Assembly: GCF_900113715.1 (NCBI RefSeq)
Contig: NZ_FOQK01000001.1
Span: forward strand, 1-64,000
Length of the DNA stretch: 64,000 nt
DNA from: Pseudoselenomonas ruminantium
GTDB lineage: Bacteria > Bacillota > Negativicutes > Selenomonadales > Selenomonadaceae
Direction: 5' to 3'
In this document: positions 52,378 through 61,148 of the stretch, one piece after another
Layout of the letters: every line of letters begins with the position of its first letter
Numbering within the stretch: the stretch's first letter is position 1
Program-made: the position numbers and the translations under genes
The notes under the pieces: generated by a model
What the model was told of the DNA's origin: nothing
The model's input: only the letters and a program-made list of their open reading frames with translations
Databases searched by the model: none

Positions 52378-53232
52378 ATGAAGATCATTGACGCGCATCT
52401 GCATATGGGGGCGGACGCCTATTTCGATGAGATCGCCAAGGCGGCGGGCCACGAGAACAATGCAGAGCATTTGGCAGAGCAGTACCGCGCCCGAGGCATG
52501 GTGCATGGCATCATCATGGGCAATCTGCCGCTGGAGAATACGGCGCCGCAGTACCCGCGCTTCATGAGTTATTGTGTGGGCATTGACAGCCGCACGGGCT
52601 TTGACCGTGAAACAATCAAGGCCCAGGCGGCGCTGGTGAGGCAGCACTTCCAGAATCCACAGTGTGTGGGGCTCAAATTGTATCCAGGCTACAATTATTT
52701 CTATATCTATGATGACTGCCTGGAGCCCTTTTACGAGTTAGCGGAGAAGTATGATAAGCCCGTGGCTGTCCATATGGGGCTTACGGCATCAAACGACGCG
52801 CTGCTCAAGTACAGCCACCCGCTGGTCATGGATGAGGCGGCCACGAAATTCCGCGGGGTGCAGTTTGTCATGTGCCACTTTGGCGAGCCGTGGTTTGAGG
52901 ATGCAGCGGCGGTGATTGAGAAGAATCCCAATGTCGTGGCTGACCTGTCGGGGATACTTACGGCTAAGATCCCCGATTTTGCGGCATTCCTGCAGAAGAA
53001 GCATTTCTATATCGACCGTATGAAGGGATGGCTGGAATACCTGGACAGTTATGACCGGTTCTTGTTCGGTACGGATTGGCCCTTGGCAAATCTTGGTGAC
53101 TATATCAAGTTCACCAAGGAAATCATCCCCGCCGGGCATTGGGAGGCCGTGTTCGCTGCAAATGCCCAGCGTGTCTATCATCTGCAGTTGACGGAAGAGA
53201 ATACCATAAATCGATATCAAGTGAAGGAGTAA
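52378..53232 (+). CDS. Amidohydrolase family protein (TIM-barrel metal hydrolase)
   Basis: 284 residues. Metal motifs of the amidohydrolase-2 group: IDAHLHMG at the N-terminus, PVAVHMG, VMCHFGEPW and FGTDWPL. The family includes decarboxylases and lactone hydrolases; no substrate can be named. It is tightly placed between pepT and def, so likely co-transcribed with them. Confidence 0.82.
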   Translation: MKIIDAHLHMGADAYFDEIAKAAGHENNAEHLAEQYRARGMVHGIIMGNLPLENTAPQYPRFMSYCVGIDSRTGFDRETIKAQAALVRQHFQNPQCVGLKLYPGYNYFYIYDDCLEPFYELAEKYDKPVAVHMGLTASNDALLKYSHPLVMDEAATKFRGVQFVMCHFGEPWFEDAAAVIEKNPNVVADLSGILTAKIPDFAAFLQKKHFYIDRMKGWLEYLDSYDRFLFGTDWPLANLGDYIKFTKEIIPAGHWEAVFAANAQRVYHLQLTEENTINRYQVKE

Positions 53233-53236
53233 TGGA

Positions 53237-53704
53237 ATGGCATTATTAGAGATAAAGAAGGCCGGCGATCCGGTCTTGAAGGAAGTCTGTGCGCCAGTCG
53301 AGAAGATTGACAAGCAGCTGAAGAAACTGATGGATGACATGGCTGAAACCATGTATCAGAACGATGGTGTGGGCCTGGCCGCACCGCAGATCGGCAAGTC
53401 TATCCGGCTTGTCGTCATCGACTGCCAGGATGACCATGGCCTCATCGAGCTCATTAATCCGGTCATCACGTTCCGTGAGGGAACGGCGCTGGATACGGAA
53501 GGCTGTCTTTCGGTACCGAATATCTTCGGTGAGGTCGAGCGCTCGGCCAAGGTCAAGGTAGAGTTCCTGAACCGCCGGGGCAAGAAACAGCATTTGACGG
53601 CAACGGGGCTGCTCGCACGCTGCATCCAGCATGAGCTGGATCATCTGGAGGGGCAGCTGTTCATTGATGTGGCAAAAAGCATCCGCAGGGGGAATCAGGA
53701 ATGA
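53237..53704 (+). CDS. def: Peptide deformylase
   Basis: 155 residues. The three catalytic motifs are complete: GVGLAAPQIG, EGCLSVP and QHELDHLEG, giving Cys and two His ligands of the metal. It removes the formyl group from nascent proteins. It overlaps fmt by four bases; def-fmt pairing is common. Confidence 0.96.
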   Translation: MALLEIKKAGDPVLKEVCAPVEKIDKQLKKLMDDMAETMYQNDGVGLAAPQIGKSIRLVVIDCQDDHGLIELINPVITFREGTALDTEGCLSVPNIFGEVERSAKVKVEFLNRRGKKQHLTATGLLARCIQHELDHLEGQLFIDVAKSIRRGNQE

Positions 53705-54636
53705 AGAAGTTCCGTGTAATCTTTATGGGGACGCCGGAGTTTGCCGTGCCGTGCCTGGCTGCCCTGCATGAGCAGTGCGAAGTCATCGGTGTCATCACGC
53801 AGCCGGATAAGCCACGTGGCCGCGGGCAGAAGCTGATGCCGTCACCGGTCAAGGCTTGGGCGGTAGAACATGAGCTGCCGGTCTATCAGCCGGAAAAGAT
53901 CAAGACAGAGGAGTTCACGGCCAAGCTCGAGGAGCTCAAGCCGGATCTGATGGTCGTCGTGGCTTTTGGCCAGATCCTGTCGCAGCGCATCCTGGATATC
54001 CCGCCCTATGGCTGCATCAATGTGCATGCATCGCTGCTGCCGCGCTACCGTGGGGCAGCACCGATGCAGTGGTGTGTCATCAATGGTGAGGTCAAGACCG
54101 GCGTAACGACGATGTTCATGGATGCTGGCCTTGATACGGGCGATATGCTGCTCAAACAAGAACTGCCGATTGGTCCGGATATGACGCTGGAAGCAGTCCA
54201 TGACGGCCTGATGGCGATGGGGGCGGATGTGCTCATGACGACGCTGGAGCAGCTGTCCGAGGGGACGCTTACGCGTACGCCGCAGACTGGTGAGTCGAAC
54301 TATGCGCCGATGCTCACGAAGGAGACCGGGCATATTGACTGGTCAAAGCCAGCGCAGCAGGTCCATAATCTCGTGCGCGGCCTGAATTCGTGGCCGGGGG
54401 CATTCACGGAGCTGGATGGCAAGAAGTATAAGATCTGGCTGACGAAGAAAACGGGCTGCAAGACTGAAGCCGTTCCGGGGACGGTCGTCAAAGCGGACAA
54501 GAAGGAAGGACTTCTGGTAGCTGCTGGCGATGAACTGCTGGAGATCCTGGAACTGCAGGCACCGGGGAAGAAGAAGATGCGTGCAGCCGATTACTTGAAT
54601 GGCCATGGCATCAGCCTGCCGGCGGCATTTGCCTGA
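53701..54636 (+). CDS. fmt: Methionyl-tRNA formyltransferase
   Basis: 311 residues. FMGTPEFAVPCLAAL, the folate-binding segment HASLLPRYRGAAPMQW and a C-terminal OB-like tRNA domain are typical. It formylates initiator Met-tRNA with 10-formyl-THF; the product is later processed by Def. ATG overlaps the def stop. Confidence 0.96.
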   Translation: MKKFRVIFMGTPEFAVPCLAALHEQCEVIGVITQPDKPRGRGQKLMPSPVKAWAVEHELPVYQPEKIKTEEFTAKLEELKPDLMVVVAFGQILSQRILDIPPYGCINVHASLLPRYRGAAPMQWCVINGEVKTGVTTMFMDAGLDTGDMLLKQELPIGPDMTLEAVHDGLMAMGADVLMTTLEQLSEGTLTRTPQTGESNYAPMLTKETGHIDWSKPAQQVHNLVRGLNSWPGAFTELDGKKYKIWLTKKTGCKTEAVPGTVVKADKKEGLLVAAGDELLEILELQAPGKKKMRAADYLNGHGISLPAAFA

Positions 54637-54688
54637 GGGATTTTGAGAAGCAAGATGCGAGAAAGGTGAGATTTGTTGGAGGTTGACA

Positions 54689-55489
54689 ATGGCAGATCAA
54701 TCCATGAATAAGAAGAAAATCGTGATTCCCGGACGGCCGAAGAAACGCTTGTTTCTGGCGATGCTGTCGCTGACTGTGCTTTTGACAGCTGCCGTGCTCT
54801 ATGGCATCTGGTATATCGCGTCGCCGGGTCTTTCCAATATCGCTGCGGTGCTGCCAATGGTGGCCGGTGTCATCTTTGGTGCTATGGTGGCAGTTTCCTT
54901 GCTGGGCATAGCCAATATGGTGCTGGCCGTGATGGACCTGCCGTATCTGCCAGTGCTGCAGCGCCAGACCTATGAGCTCATCAATCTGCTTTTTCCCGTT
55001 GCTGTGCGGCTGGCAAAGCCGTTTGGCATTGGGCGGCGGAAGCTCGAGGGCTCATTCATCGCGACGAGCAACCTGATGTTTGGCCGCATGGGAATCCGCG
55101 TGCCAGCTGACCGGCTGCTCGTGGTTACGCCGCACTGCCTGCAGCTGGCGACCTGTCCGCATAAGATCACGCGTGACCCGAATAACTGCAAGCGCTGTGG
55201 TGGTTGTGACATCGGTGCGCTCGTGACGCTGGCTGAGGAAATGGGCTTTCACTTTTTCGTGGCGACGGGGGGCACACTGGCCCGGCAGATTGTCTATCAG
55301 ACACGGCCTAAGGCTGTGCTGGCGATTGCCTGTGAGCGCGATCTCATGAGCGGCATACAGGATGTCTATCCGCTGCCAGCGGTGGGGGTGCTCAACATCC
55401 GACCGAACGGGCCGTGCTATAACACCCATGTGGACATCGACGAAGTGAAGGCCCAGCTGGAGAAGATTATCATACCGAAGGAGAAATAA
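54689..55489 (+). CDS. DUF116 domain protein
   Basis: About 266 residues. Two N-terminal membrane helices (FLAMLSLTVLLTAAVLYGIW and a second near 50-75) precede a cytoplasmic DUF116 domain with cysteines in TCPHKI, CKRCGGCDIG, IACERD and PCYN, possibly an iron-sulfur or zinc site. Function is not known. The gene recurs between fmt and rsmB in related Firmicutes, suggesting a link to translation. ATG at 54689 has GGAGG six bases upstream; one base separates it from rsmB. Confidence 0.85.
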   Translation: MADQSMNKKKIVIPGRPKKRLFLAMLSLTVLLTAAVLYGIWYIASPGLSNIAAVLPMVAGVIFGAMVAVSLLGIANMVLAVMDLPYLPVLQRQTYELINLLFPVAVRLAKPFGIGRRKLEGSFIATSNLMFGRMGIRVPADRLLVVTPHCLQLATCPHKITRDPNNCKRCGGCDIGALVTLAEEMGFHFFVATGGTLARQIVYQTRPKAVLAIACERDLMSGIQDVYPLPAVGVLNIRPNGPCYNTHVDIDEVKAQLEKIIIPKEK

Positions 55490-56824
55490 ATGGACAAAGC
55501 GCGTGACACCGCGGTAAAAATCTTGAATGAAGTGCATGAGAAGGGTGCATATGCGAATGTGGCGTTAGTCAGGGAGCTGCGCCGCGCTGGCCTTGAGGAC
55601 CGTGACCGCCGCTTTGTGACGGAACTTGTATATGGTGCCGTAAAGGCTGGTGATACGCTGGATTGGATCCTGCGCCGTTACGTGGACCGTCCGCTCAGGA
55701 AGATCGAGCCCATGGTGCGCGATATCCTGCGGCTCGGCATCTATCAGCTGTTCTACCTCGATAAGGTGCCGGCTTCGGCTGCTTGCAATACGGCCGTCGA
55801 TCTGGCCAAGAAATACAGCAATGCGGGGACGGCGAAGTTCGTCAATGCGGTACTGCGGACGGCTGTGCGGCAGCCGGAGAAAGCGGCATTCCCCAGCGGC
55901 AAGGGGCATGGTGTCGAGGAGCTGGCGCTGAAAAGCCAGCATCCATACTGGCTCGTCAAGCGCTGGGTCAAAGAATTCGGTTTCCATGAGGCGCGTGATC
56001 TCTGTGCCTTCAATAACGGGGAGCCGACTCTTTCCGTGCGCACGAATACGTTGAAGACAGACCGCCAGGAGCTGCTTGCCAAGCTGGCTGAACAGGGAGC
56101 TGAGACGGAGATCTCGGCGTGGACGCCAGAAGGCGTACGCATTACGCGTCATGGTGCCTTGGATGCATTGACGCCGCTGCAGCAGGGCCTCTGCCAAGTG
56201 CAGGATGAGAGCTCGATGCTGGTGGCGCATGTCGTCGATCCGCAGCCGGGAGAGTTCATCATCGACTGCTGCAGTGCACCCGGCGGTAAAACGACGCATA
56301 TGGCAGCACTGATGCAGGATAAGGGGCGTATTGTGGCTGGTGATGTCTACGAGCATAAGCTCGAGCGCATCAAGGAGAACACAGAGCGCCTGGGCATCCA
56401 CATCGTCGAGACGCAGCTGCTCGATGCGCGCCAGGTAGGCGACGCTTATCCTGACCAGGCAGACCGCGTGCTTGTCGATGCACCGTGCTCGGGACTGGGG
56501 GTACTGCGCCGCAAGCCCGATGCACGCTGGAACAAGACGGCGGCTGAGATCGATGCCCTGCCGGCGCTGCAGCTGGAAATCCTCAAGAGTGCAGCCAAGG
56601 CCGTGAAGAAGGGCGGCGTGCTGGTTTATAGTACCTGTACGATCGAGGCGGCAGAAAATCAGGACGTAGTCAAGGCTTTCCTAGCGGAACAGCCAGGGTT
56701 TGTGCTGGAGGATACAGGAAGTTTCCTGCCAGGCCAGAAGCGGCAGGAAAAGATGGTGCAGCTTTACCCGCAGCATGACGGCACCGATGGGTTCTTTATC
56801 GCGCGCATGCGGCGCAGCGGCTAG
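55490..56824 (+). CDS. rsmB: 16S rRNA (cytosine967-C5)-methyltransferase
   Basis: 444 residues. An N-terminal NusB-like domain (VKILNEVHEKGAYANVAL, DRRFVTELVYGAVK) precedes a Rossmann methyltransferase with CCSAPGGKTTHMA, DAPCSGLG and the catalytic YSTCTIE. It methylates C967 of 16S rRNA. AAGGAGA precedes the ATG. Confidence 0.95.
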   Translation: MDKARDTAVKILNEVHEKGAYANVALVRELRRAGLEDRDRRFVTELVYGAVKAGDTLDWILRRYVDRPLRKIEPMVRDILRLGIYQLFYLDKVPASAACNTAVDLAKKYSNAGTAKFVNAVLRTAVRQPEKAAFPSGKGHGVEELALKSQHPYWLVKRWVKEFGFHEARDLCAFNNGEPTLSVRTNTLKTDRQELLAKLAEQGAETEISAWTPEGVRITRHGALDALTPLQQGLCQVQDESSMLVAHVVDPQPGEFIIDCCSAPGGKTTHMAALMQDKGRIVAGDVYEHKLERIKENTERLGIHIVETQLLDARQVGDAYPDQADRVLVDAPCSGLGVLRRKPDARWNKTAAEIDALPALQLEILKSAAKAVKKGGVLVYSTCTIEAAENQDVVKAFLAEQPGFVLEDTGSFLPGQKRQEKMVQLYPQHDGTDGFFIARMRRSG

Positions 56825-56837
56825 AAAGGAAAGAAAC

Positions 56838-57881
56838 GTGAAAGATATATTTGGAATGACACTGGCAGAGCTGCAGGAAGTGCTGGCGCCATATAGGGTT
56901 CAGAAATTCCGTGCCAAGCAGATTGCGGAGTGGATGTACCAGCGTGGGGCGAAAGATTTTGCAGCGATGACGAATCTTTCCAAGTCTCTGCGCGAGGAAC
57001 TGGCAAAGCAGCTGAATATCGGCCGCCCGCGCATCAAGGATCGTCTGGATTCCAAGGATGAACGCACGACGAAGTTCCTGCTGGAATATGCAGATGGAAC
57101 GGCAGTCGAGACCGTGCTGATGCGGCAGCCGTATGGCAATAGCATCTGTGTGTCGACCCAGGCTGGCTGCAATATGGGCTGTGCATTCTGTGCGTCGACG
57201 CTGCACGGCATGGCCCGTGATCTCACGAAGGGAGAGATCCTTGCCCAGGCTGTAACCATCAACGATATGCTGCGTGAGGAAGAGAATGGAGCGAAGGTCG
57301 ATACGATGGTCATCATGGGCTCGGGAGAACCACTGATGAACTATGAGAACGTCATTGCGTTTCTGCGGCTGATCCATGAGGATTATACGCTGGGCATGGG
57401 GTATCGCAACATCACGCTGTCGACCTCGGGCATCGTGCCGCATATGTATAAGCTGGCGGAGGAGGGGATGCCGATATCGTTGTCGGTATCGCTGCATGCG
57501 CCCAATCAGGAGCTGCGTTCGCAGATCATGCCGATCAACCGCAAGTATCCTTTGGCGGATGTCATAGCGGCGGCCAAGCATTATGCCGATACGACGAAGC
57601 GGCGTGTGACCTATGAGTATATCCTCATCGATCAGCTCAATGACGGTGAGCAGCAGGCACGGGAGCTATCCGCCTTGCTGAAGGGGCAGCTGGCCAGTGT
57701 CAATCTCATCCCCATCAACCCCGTAGTTGAGCGCAATCTGCTGCGGCCCTCGAAGGCACGCATCGATTGGTTTGAGAAATATCTGGCCGATCATCATGTG
57801 AACGTTACGGTTCGCCGCGAGATGGGAACTGACATTCAGGCTGCCTGTGGGCAGCTGCGCAACAAGCATCTGCAAGACTGA
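56838..57881 (+). CDS. rlmN: 23S rRNA (adenine2503-C2)-methyltransferase
   Basis: About 347 residues. Radical SAM motif CNMGCAFCAST (CxxxCxxC), the MGSGEPLMNYENV segment and SLHAPN are typical of RlmN; the catalytic C-terminal cysteine is in IQAACGQLR. It methylates A2503 of 23S rRNA and A37 of some tRNAs. GTG at 56838 follows AAAGGAAAG. A promoter for the next genes begins after it. Confidence 0.95.
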   Translation: MKDIFGMTLAELQEVLAPYRVQKFRAKQIAEWMYQRGAKDFAAMTNLSKSLREELAKQLNIGRPRIKDRLDSKDERTTKFLLEYADGTAVETVLMRQPYGNSICVSTQAGCNMGCAFCASTLHGMARDLTKGEILAQAVTINDMLREEENGAKVDTMVIMGSGEPLMNYENVIAFLRLIHEDYTLGMGYRNITLSTSGIVPHMYKLAEEGMPISLSVSLHAPNQELRSQIMPINRKYPLADVIAAAKHYADTTKRRVTYEYILIDQLNDGEQQARELSALLKGQLASVNLIPINPVVERNLLRPSKARIDWFEKYLADHHVNVTVRREMGTDIQAACGQLRNKHLQD

Positions 57882-57924
57882 AGGGTGTCTGGAGGCGTGC
57901 AGCCTAGGCATGGCGGAGGCTTTC

Positions 57925-57933
57925 TGCTATAAT
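57925..57933 (+). promoter_or_regulatory. Extended -10 promoter of the fha-stp-rodA-pbpA-prkC operon
   Basis: TGCTATAAT at 57925-57933, about 40 bases before fhaA, with no clear -35. It would allow the signalling and wall genes to be transcribed apart from rlmN. Confidence 0.5.
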
Positions 57934-57973
57934 GGACAAAAAGGAAAACAGACAGGAAAAGGAGGTCTGTTTT

Positions 57974-58717
57974 ATGGGAATCGGCAAGCTGGAATCGTTC
58001 CTCGAAAACCATATCGAAGGATTTTTCAACAAAAGGTTCAGCAGCAGCCTGGAATTGGTTGAGCTGATCAAGGGAATCGAAAAAGAAGTGGCGCGGCAGG
58101 GGCGTGGCAAGGCCATGCATCAAGTGCCGAACTGCTATGCATTCACTTTAGCTGGCGATGATTACCAGCGGTTCTGTGCCCAGCGTGTCATCGACACCTT
58201 GTATGCTGCGGTGGAGAAACAGGTGATCCTGCAGAATTATCGCATGACAGGTCAATTGCGGATCGAGTGCCGGCAGGATAAGGCGCGGGGCATTGGAACC
58301 TACACGCTTGAATCCTCCTATGAGGAGCTGCCGACGCCCCAGCAGTCTGAGGCGGCAGCCAATACGATCGTCTTGGAGCGGTCTGCTCTTTTGGCCAGCA
58401 CGCCATTGAATCTTCCCCGTGAGTACAAGACGGTATCGCTGACGGTACTGGAGGGGCCGGATAAGGATGCTTATCTGGAATTTGGTGAGAAGAAGATCTA
58501 TATCGGCCGCCGGGACAAAAATGAATTTATCCTGACCGATACGAAAGCATCGCGGCTTCATGCCTGGATCACATATGAGGAGCATCGTCATATCCTGCAC
58601 GATGCACAGAGTACGAATGGCACGTTTGTGAATGGCAAGCGCGTGGATACGCATTGTCTGCAAGCGGGCGATAAGATCAAGGCAGGTTCCACGGTTTTAG
58701 TATATGAGGTGATTTGA
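57974..58717 (+). CDS. fhaA: FhaA-type protein: DUF3662 plus FHA domain
   Basis: 247 residues. The N-terminal DUF3662 domain (KLESFLENHIEGFFNKRFSS, ELIKGIEKEVARQGRGKA) is followed by a C-terminal FHA domain with IYIGRRDKNEF, ASRLHAWI and STNGTFVNG. FHA binds phosphothreonine, so it is a likely partner or substrate of the PASTA kinase at 62592. The long DUF3662-FHA design is that of actinobacterial FhaA. AGGAGG precedes the ATG. Confidence 0.88.
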   Translation: MGIGKLESFLENHIEGFFNKRFSSSLELVELIKGIEKEVARQGRGKAMHQVPNCYAFTLAGDDYQRFCAQRVIDTLYAAVEKQVILQNYRMTGQLRIECRQDKARGIGTYTLESSYEELPTPQQSEAAANTIVLERSALLASTPLNLPREYKTVSLTVLEGPDKDAYLEFGEKKIYIGRRDKNEFILTDTKASRLHAWITYEEHRHILHDAQSTNGTFVNGKRVDTHCLQAGDKIKAGSTVLVYEVI

Positions 58718-58718
58718 A

Positions 58719-59171
58719 TTGCCGGCAATGGCGATGATTTTGAAGGGTGTCCGCGTGATACTCGAATATGGCATGCTGCTATGGCTGCTGTGGTTTGCCA
58801 CGAAGCTCACACGGCGTATGTTTATGGAAATCCGCAAGGAGAGCAGGCAGCAGCGGCGGCCGGAGACCAGCCAGAATGAAGCTGTGCTTTCCGTGCTGGA
58901 GGCTGAGGAAGAAAATCTTGCTGGCAGGCGGTTTGCTTTCCAGGAGCAGATTGCCATCGGCCGTGGAGAGGATAACGATATCGTGATCCCTGAGGGATTT
59001 GTGTCGCATCATCATGCGGTCATCTATCAGCATGGCAATCAGTATGTCGTTGAAGACCTGGGCAGCATGAATCACACGTATGTGAATGATCAAGTGCTGG
59101 AAGGCAGGGCTTATATCAAGCCAGGCGACATTGTCCGTATTGGCATGGTCGCATTGAGATTCGAGAGGTGA
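58719..59171 (+). CDS. fhaB: FhaB-type FHA domain membrane protein
   Basis: 150 residues. One N-terminal membrane helix (VILEYGMLLWLLWFATKL) anchors a C-terminal FHA domain: IAIGRGEDNDI, VSHHHAVIY and SMNHTYVND. It probably docks phosphorylated wall-synthesis proteins at the membrane. TTG at 58719 fits GAGGTGA; ATG codons at 58728 and 58734 are alternatives. One base after fhaA. Confidence 0.85.
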   Translation: MPAMAMILKGVRVILEYGMLLWLLWFATKLTRRMFMEIRKESRQQRRPETSQNEAVLSVLEAEEENLAGRRFAFQEQIAIGRGEDNDIVIPEGFVSHHHAVIYQHGNQYVVEDLGSMNHTYVNDQVLEGRAYIKPGDIVRIGMVALRFER

Positions 59172-59175
59172 GCTG

Positions 59176-59880
59176 ATGATTCAGGTATACGAGGCCACCG
59201 ATGTTGGTCTGGTCCGTCCGAGAAATGAAGATTGTGCGGTGGTGTTTGAGCCCTCGACGTATGTGGTGGCTGACGGCATGGGCGGCCATGTGGCCGGTGA
59301 AGTGGCCAGCCATCTGCTTACGGATACGGTTCGCCGCCAGTTGTCAGGCGTAGCAGCAATCGGGGAAGAGGAACTGCGTCAGGCTGTGCTGGCGGGGAAC
59401 CGGGCCATTTTGGATTGTGAGAAAGAAAATCCGGATTACAAAGGCATGGGCACTACGGCCACGGTCCTGCACCTGGCTGGCGATGAAGCCTATTGGGCCC
59501 ATGTCGGTGACAGCCGCTTGTATCTGCTGCGTGGCGACTCGCTGCGGCAGGTCACGCGCGACCATTCCTATGTGGAAGACTTGGTGGTGGAAGGCACGAT
59601 CACTGAGGCCGAGGCCCGTGTGCATCCGAAACGGAATTATCTGACGCGGGCTGTTGGGGTCGAGGCTGACCTTGAAGTCGATACAGGCCGCTTCAGCGTG
59701 CAGCAGCAGGATATCCTGCTGCTGGCGACGGATGGCTTGATGAAGGCCGTCGATGATGATGCGATCGGGGAAATCCTCCGTGCTGGGGGAGAAGACCCGG
59801 CAGCAGAGCTCATCCAGCAGGCATTGGCTGGTGGCGGCCGTGATAATATCACAGCAATCGTGGTGGTGTGTGGCCCATGA
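59176..59880 (+). CDS. PP2C-family Ser/Thr phosphatase (Stp/PrpC)
   Basis: 234 residues. Metal motifs of PPM phosphatases: VRPRNEDC, VVADGMGGHVAGE, HVGDSRLYLL, LLLATDGLM and GGRDNITAI. It reverses kinase-catalysed phosphorylation of FHA proteins, the kinase itself and wall enzymes. It lies 4 bases after fhaB and overlaps the SEDS gene (ATGA). Confidence 0.93.
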   Translation: MIQVYEATDVGLVRPRNEDCAVVFEPSTYVVADGMGGHVAGEVASHLLTDTVRRQLSGVAAIGEEELRQAVLAGNRAILDCEKENPDYKGMGTTATVLHLAGDEAYWAHVGDSRLYLLRGDSLRQVTRDHSYVEDLVVEGTITEAEARVHPKRNYLTRAVGVEADLEVDTGRFSVQQQDILLLATDGLMKAVDDDAIGEILRAGGEDPAAELIQQALAGGGRDNITAIVVVCGP

Positions 59881-61148
59881 AGAATTGGGGATTACTTACC
59901 GCACCCTTGGGAATCGTCCTATGTGGCCTGAGCGTGCTTTACCTGAAGATGAATCCCGGTGGCTCGAAGCTGACGGCTGATGTGCTGCAGGGGCCGCTGG
60001 CCTATATACCGTGGCTGGCCGGTGTGATCCTGCTGGCACTGTTCATCCAGGCAGTCATCATCCGGCGGCATGAGGATACGTTCCTGTTTCCGATCGTTAT
60101 GACCCTGGCAAGTGTCGGCATCGTTGAGATAGCCAGGCTCAAGCCATCACTGCTCGTCCGCCAGCTGCAGTGGCTTTGTGTGGCGATGTTCGTGATGATT
60201 TTGGTATTGCGCTTTTGGAGCCGCATCCGGCGGATGCTCAGTTATCCTTATCTGTTGGGGATTGTCTGTGTGTTCCTGCTTGGTCTGCCCCTGGTGTTTG
60301 GCACAGAGATCGGCGGCAGCAAGAACTGGCTGGTCTTGGGGCCTGTTTCCGTTCAGCCGTCGGAATTTGGCAAGATCCTGCTGGTATTTTTCCTTGCCTC
60401 GTACCTGTCGGATCATCGGCGGGTACTGACACTGCCTTCGCGGCGCTTCCTGCTGCTGCGCCTGCCGCCTATCCGCTTCATCGCCCCGCTTATCTGCATC
60501 TGGGGCATGGCGGTCTTGATGTTTGTGGTAGAGAAGGATCTGGGGTCAGCCTTGCTGTTCTTTGGCATGGCCGTACTCATGACCTATATGGCGACTGGCA
60601 GCAAGTCGTATGCGTTTTTGGCGCTGGCGTTCATCGGCATTGCCGCGGCTGCCAGCTATGCGGCTTTCGGCCATGTGCGCGTGCGTTTTGACATCTGGCT
60701 GGATCCGTGGCAGGATCCGAATGGCATGGCCTATCAGATCGTGCAGTCGCTGTTCGCCTTCGGTACAGGGGGAATCTGGGGCACTGGCTTTGGCTTCGGT
60801 CATCCAGGCTTCATCCCCGAGGTGCACACGGATTTCATCTTTGCGGCTATCGCTGAGGAGATGGGGCTGATTGCGACGATGATGCTGATTGTCTGCTATG
60901 TGCTGTTTTTCTGGCGGGGCATCAAAGCCGCGCTTGCCTGCCGCAGCGAGAAGGAAGCGCTGATGGCTGCTGGCTGCAGTTCGCTGCTGCTTCTGCAGGC
61001 GTTTATTATCATCGCCGGTGTTACGAAGTTCCTGCCACTTACCGGCATCACGCTGCCGTTCATCAGTTATGGCGGCAGTTCCCTGGTATCCAGCTTTATC
61101 TTGCTGGGCTTATTAGTATCATTATCAAAGGAGCAGGAACATGGCTGA
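59877..61148 (+). CDS. SEDS family peptidoglycan glycosyltransferase (RodA/FtsW)
   Basis: 423 residues, about ten membrane helices. SEDS motifs: GGSKNWLVLGPVSVQPSEF, WLDPWQDPNGMAYQIVQSL with a conserved Asp, HTDFIFAAIAEEMG and LPFISYGGSSLV. It polymerises lipid II into glycan with its partner transpeptidase just downstream. Being paired with pbpA in an fha operon suggests RodA-type elongation, but FtsW cannot be excluded. ATG at 59877 overlaps the phosphatase stop. Confidence 0.9.
   Translation: MKNWGLLTAPLGIVLCGLSVLYLKMNPGGSKLTADVLQGPLAYIPWLAGVILLALFIQAVIIRRHEDTFLFPIVMTLASVGIVEIARLKPSLLVRQLQWLCVAMFVMILVLRFWSRIRRMLSYPYLLGIVCVFLLGLPLVFGTEIGGSKNWLVLGPVSVQPSEFGKILLVFFLASYLSDHRRVLTLPSRRFLLLRLPPIRFIAPLICIWGMAVLMFVVEKDLGSALLFFGMAVLMTYMATGSKSYAFLALAFIGIAAAASYAAFGHVRVRFDIWLDPWQDPNGMAYQIVQSLFAFGTGGIWGTGFGFGHPGFIPEVHTDFIFAAIAEEMGLIATMMLIVCYVLFFWRGIKAALACRSEKEALMAAGCSSLLLLQAFIIIAGVTKFLPLTGITLPFISYGGSSLVSSFILLGLLVSLSKEQEHG

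Noticed and set aside
51139-52647. Minus-strand open frame (502 codons) opposite pepT
   Set aside because: Shadow of pepT and the amidohydrolase; no ribosome site or family motif.
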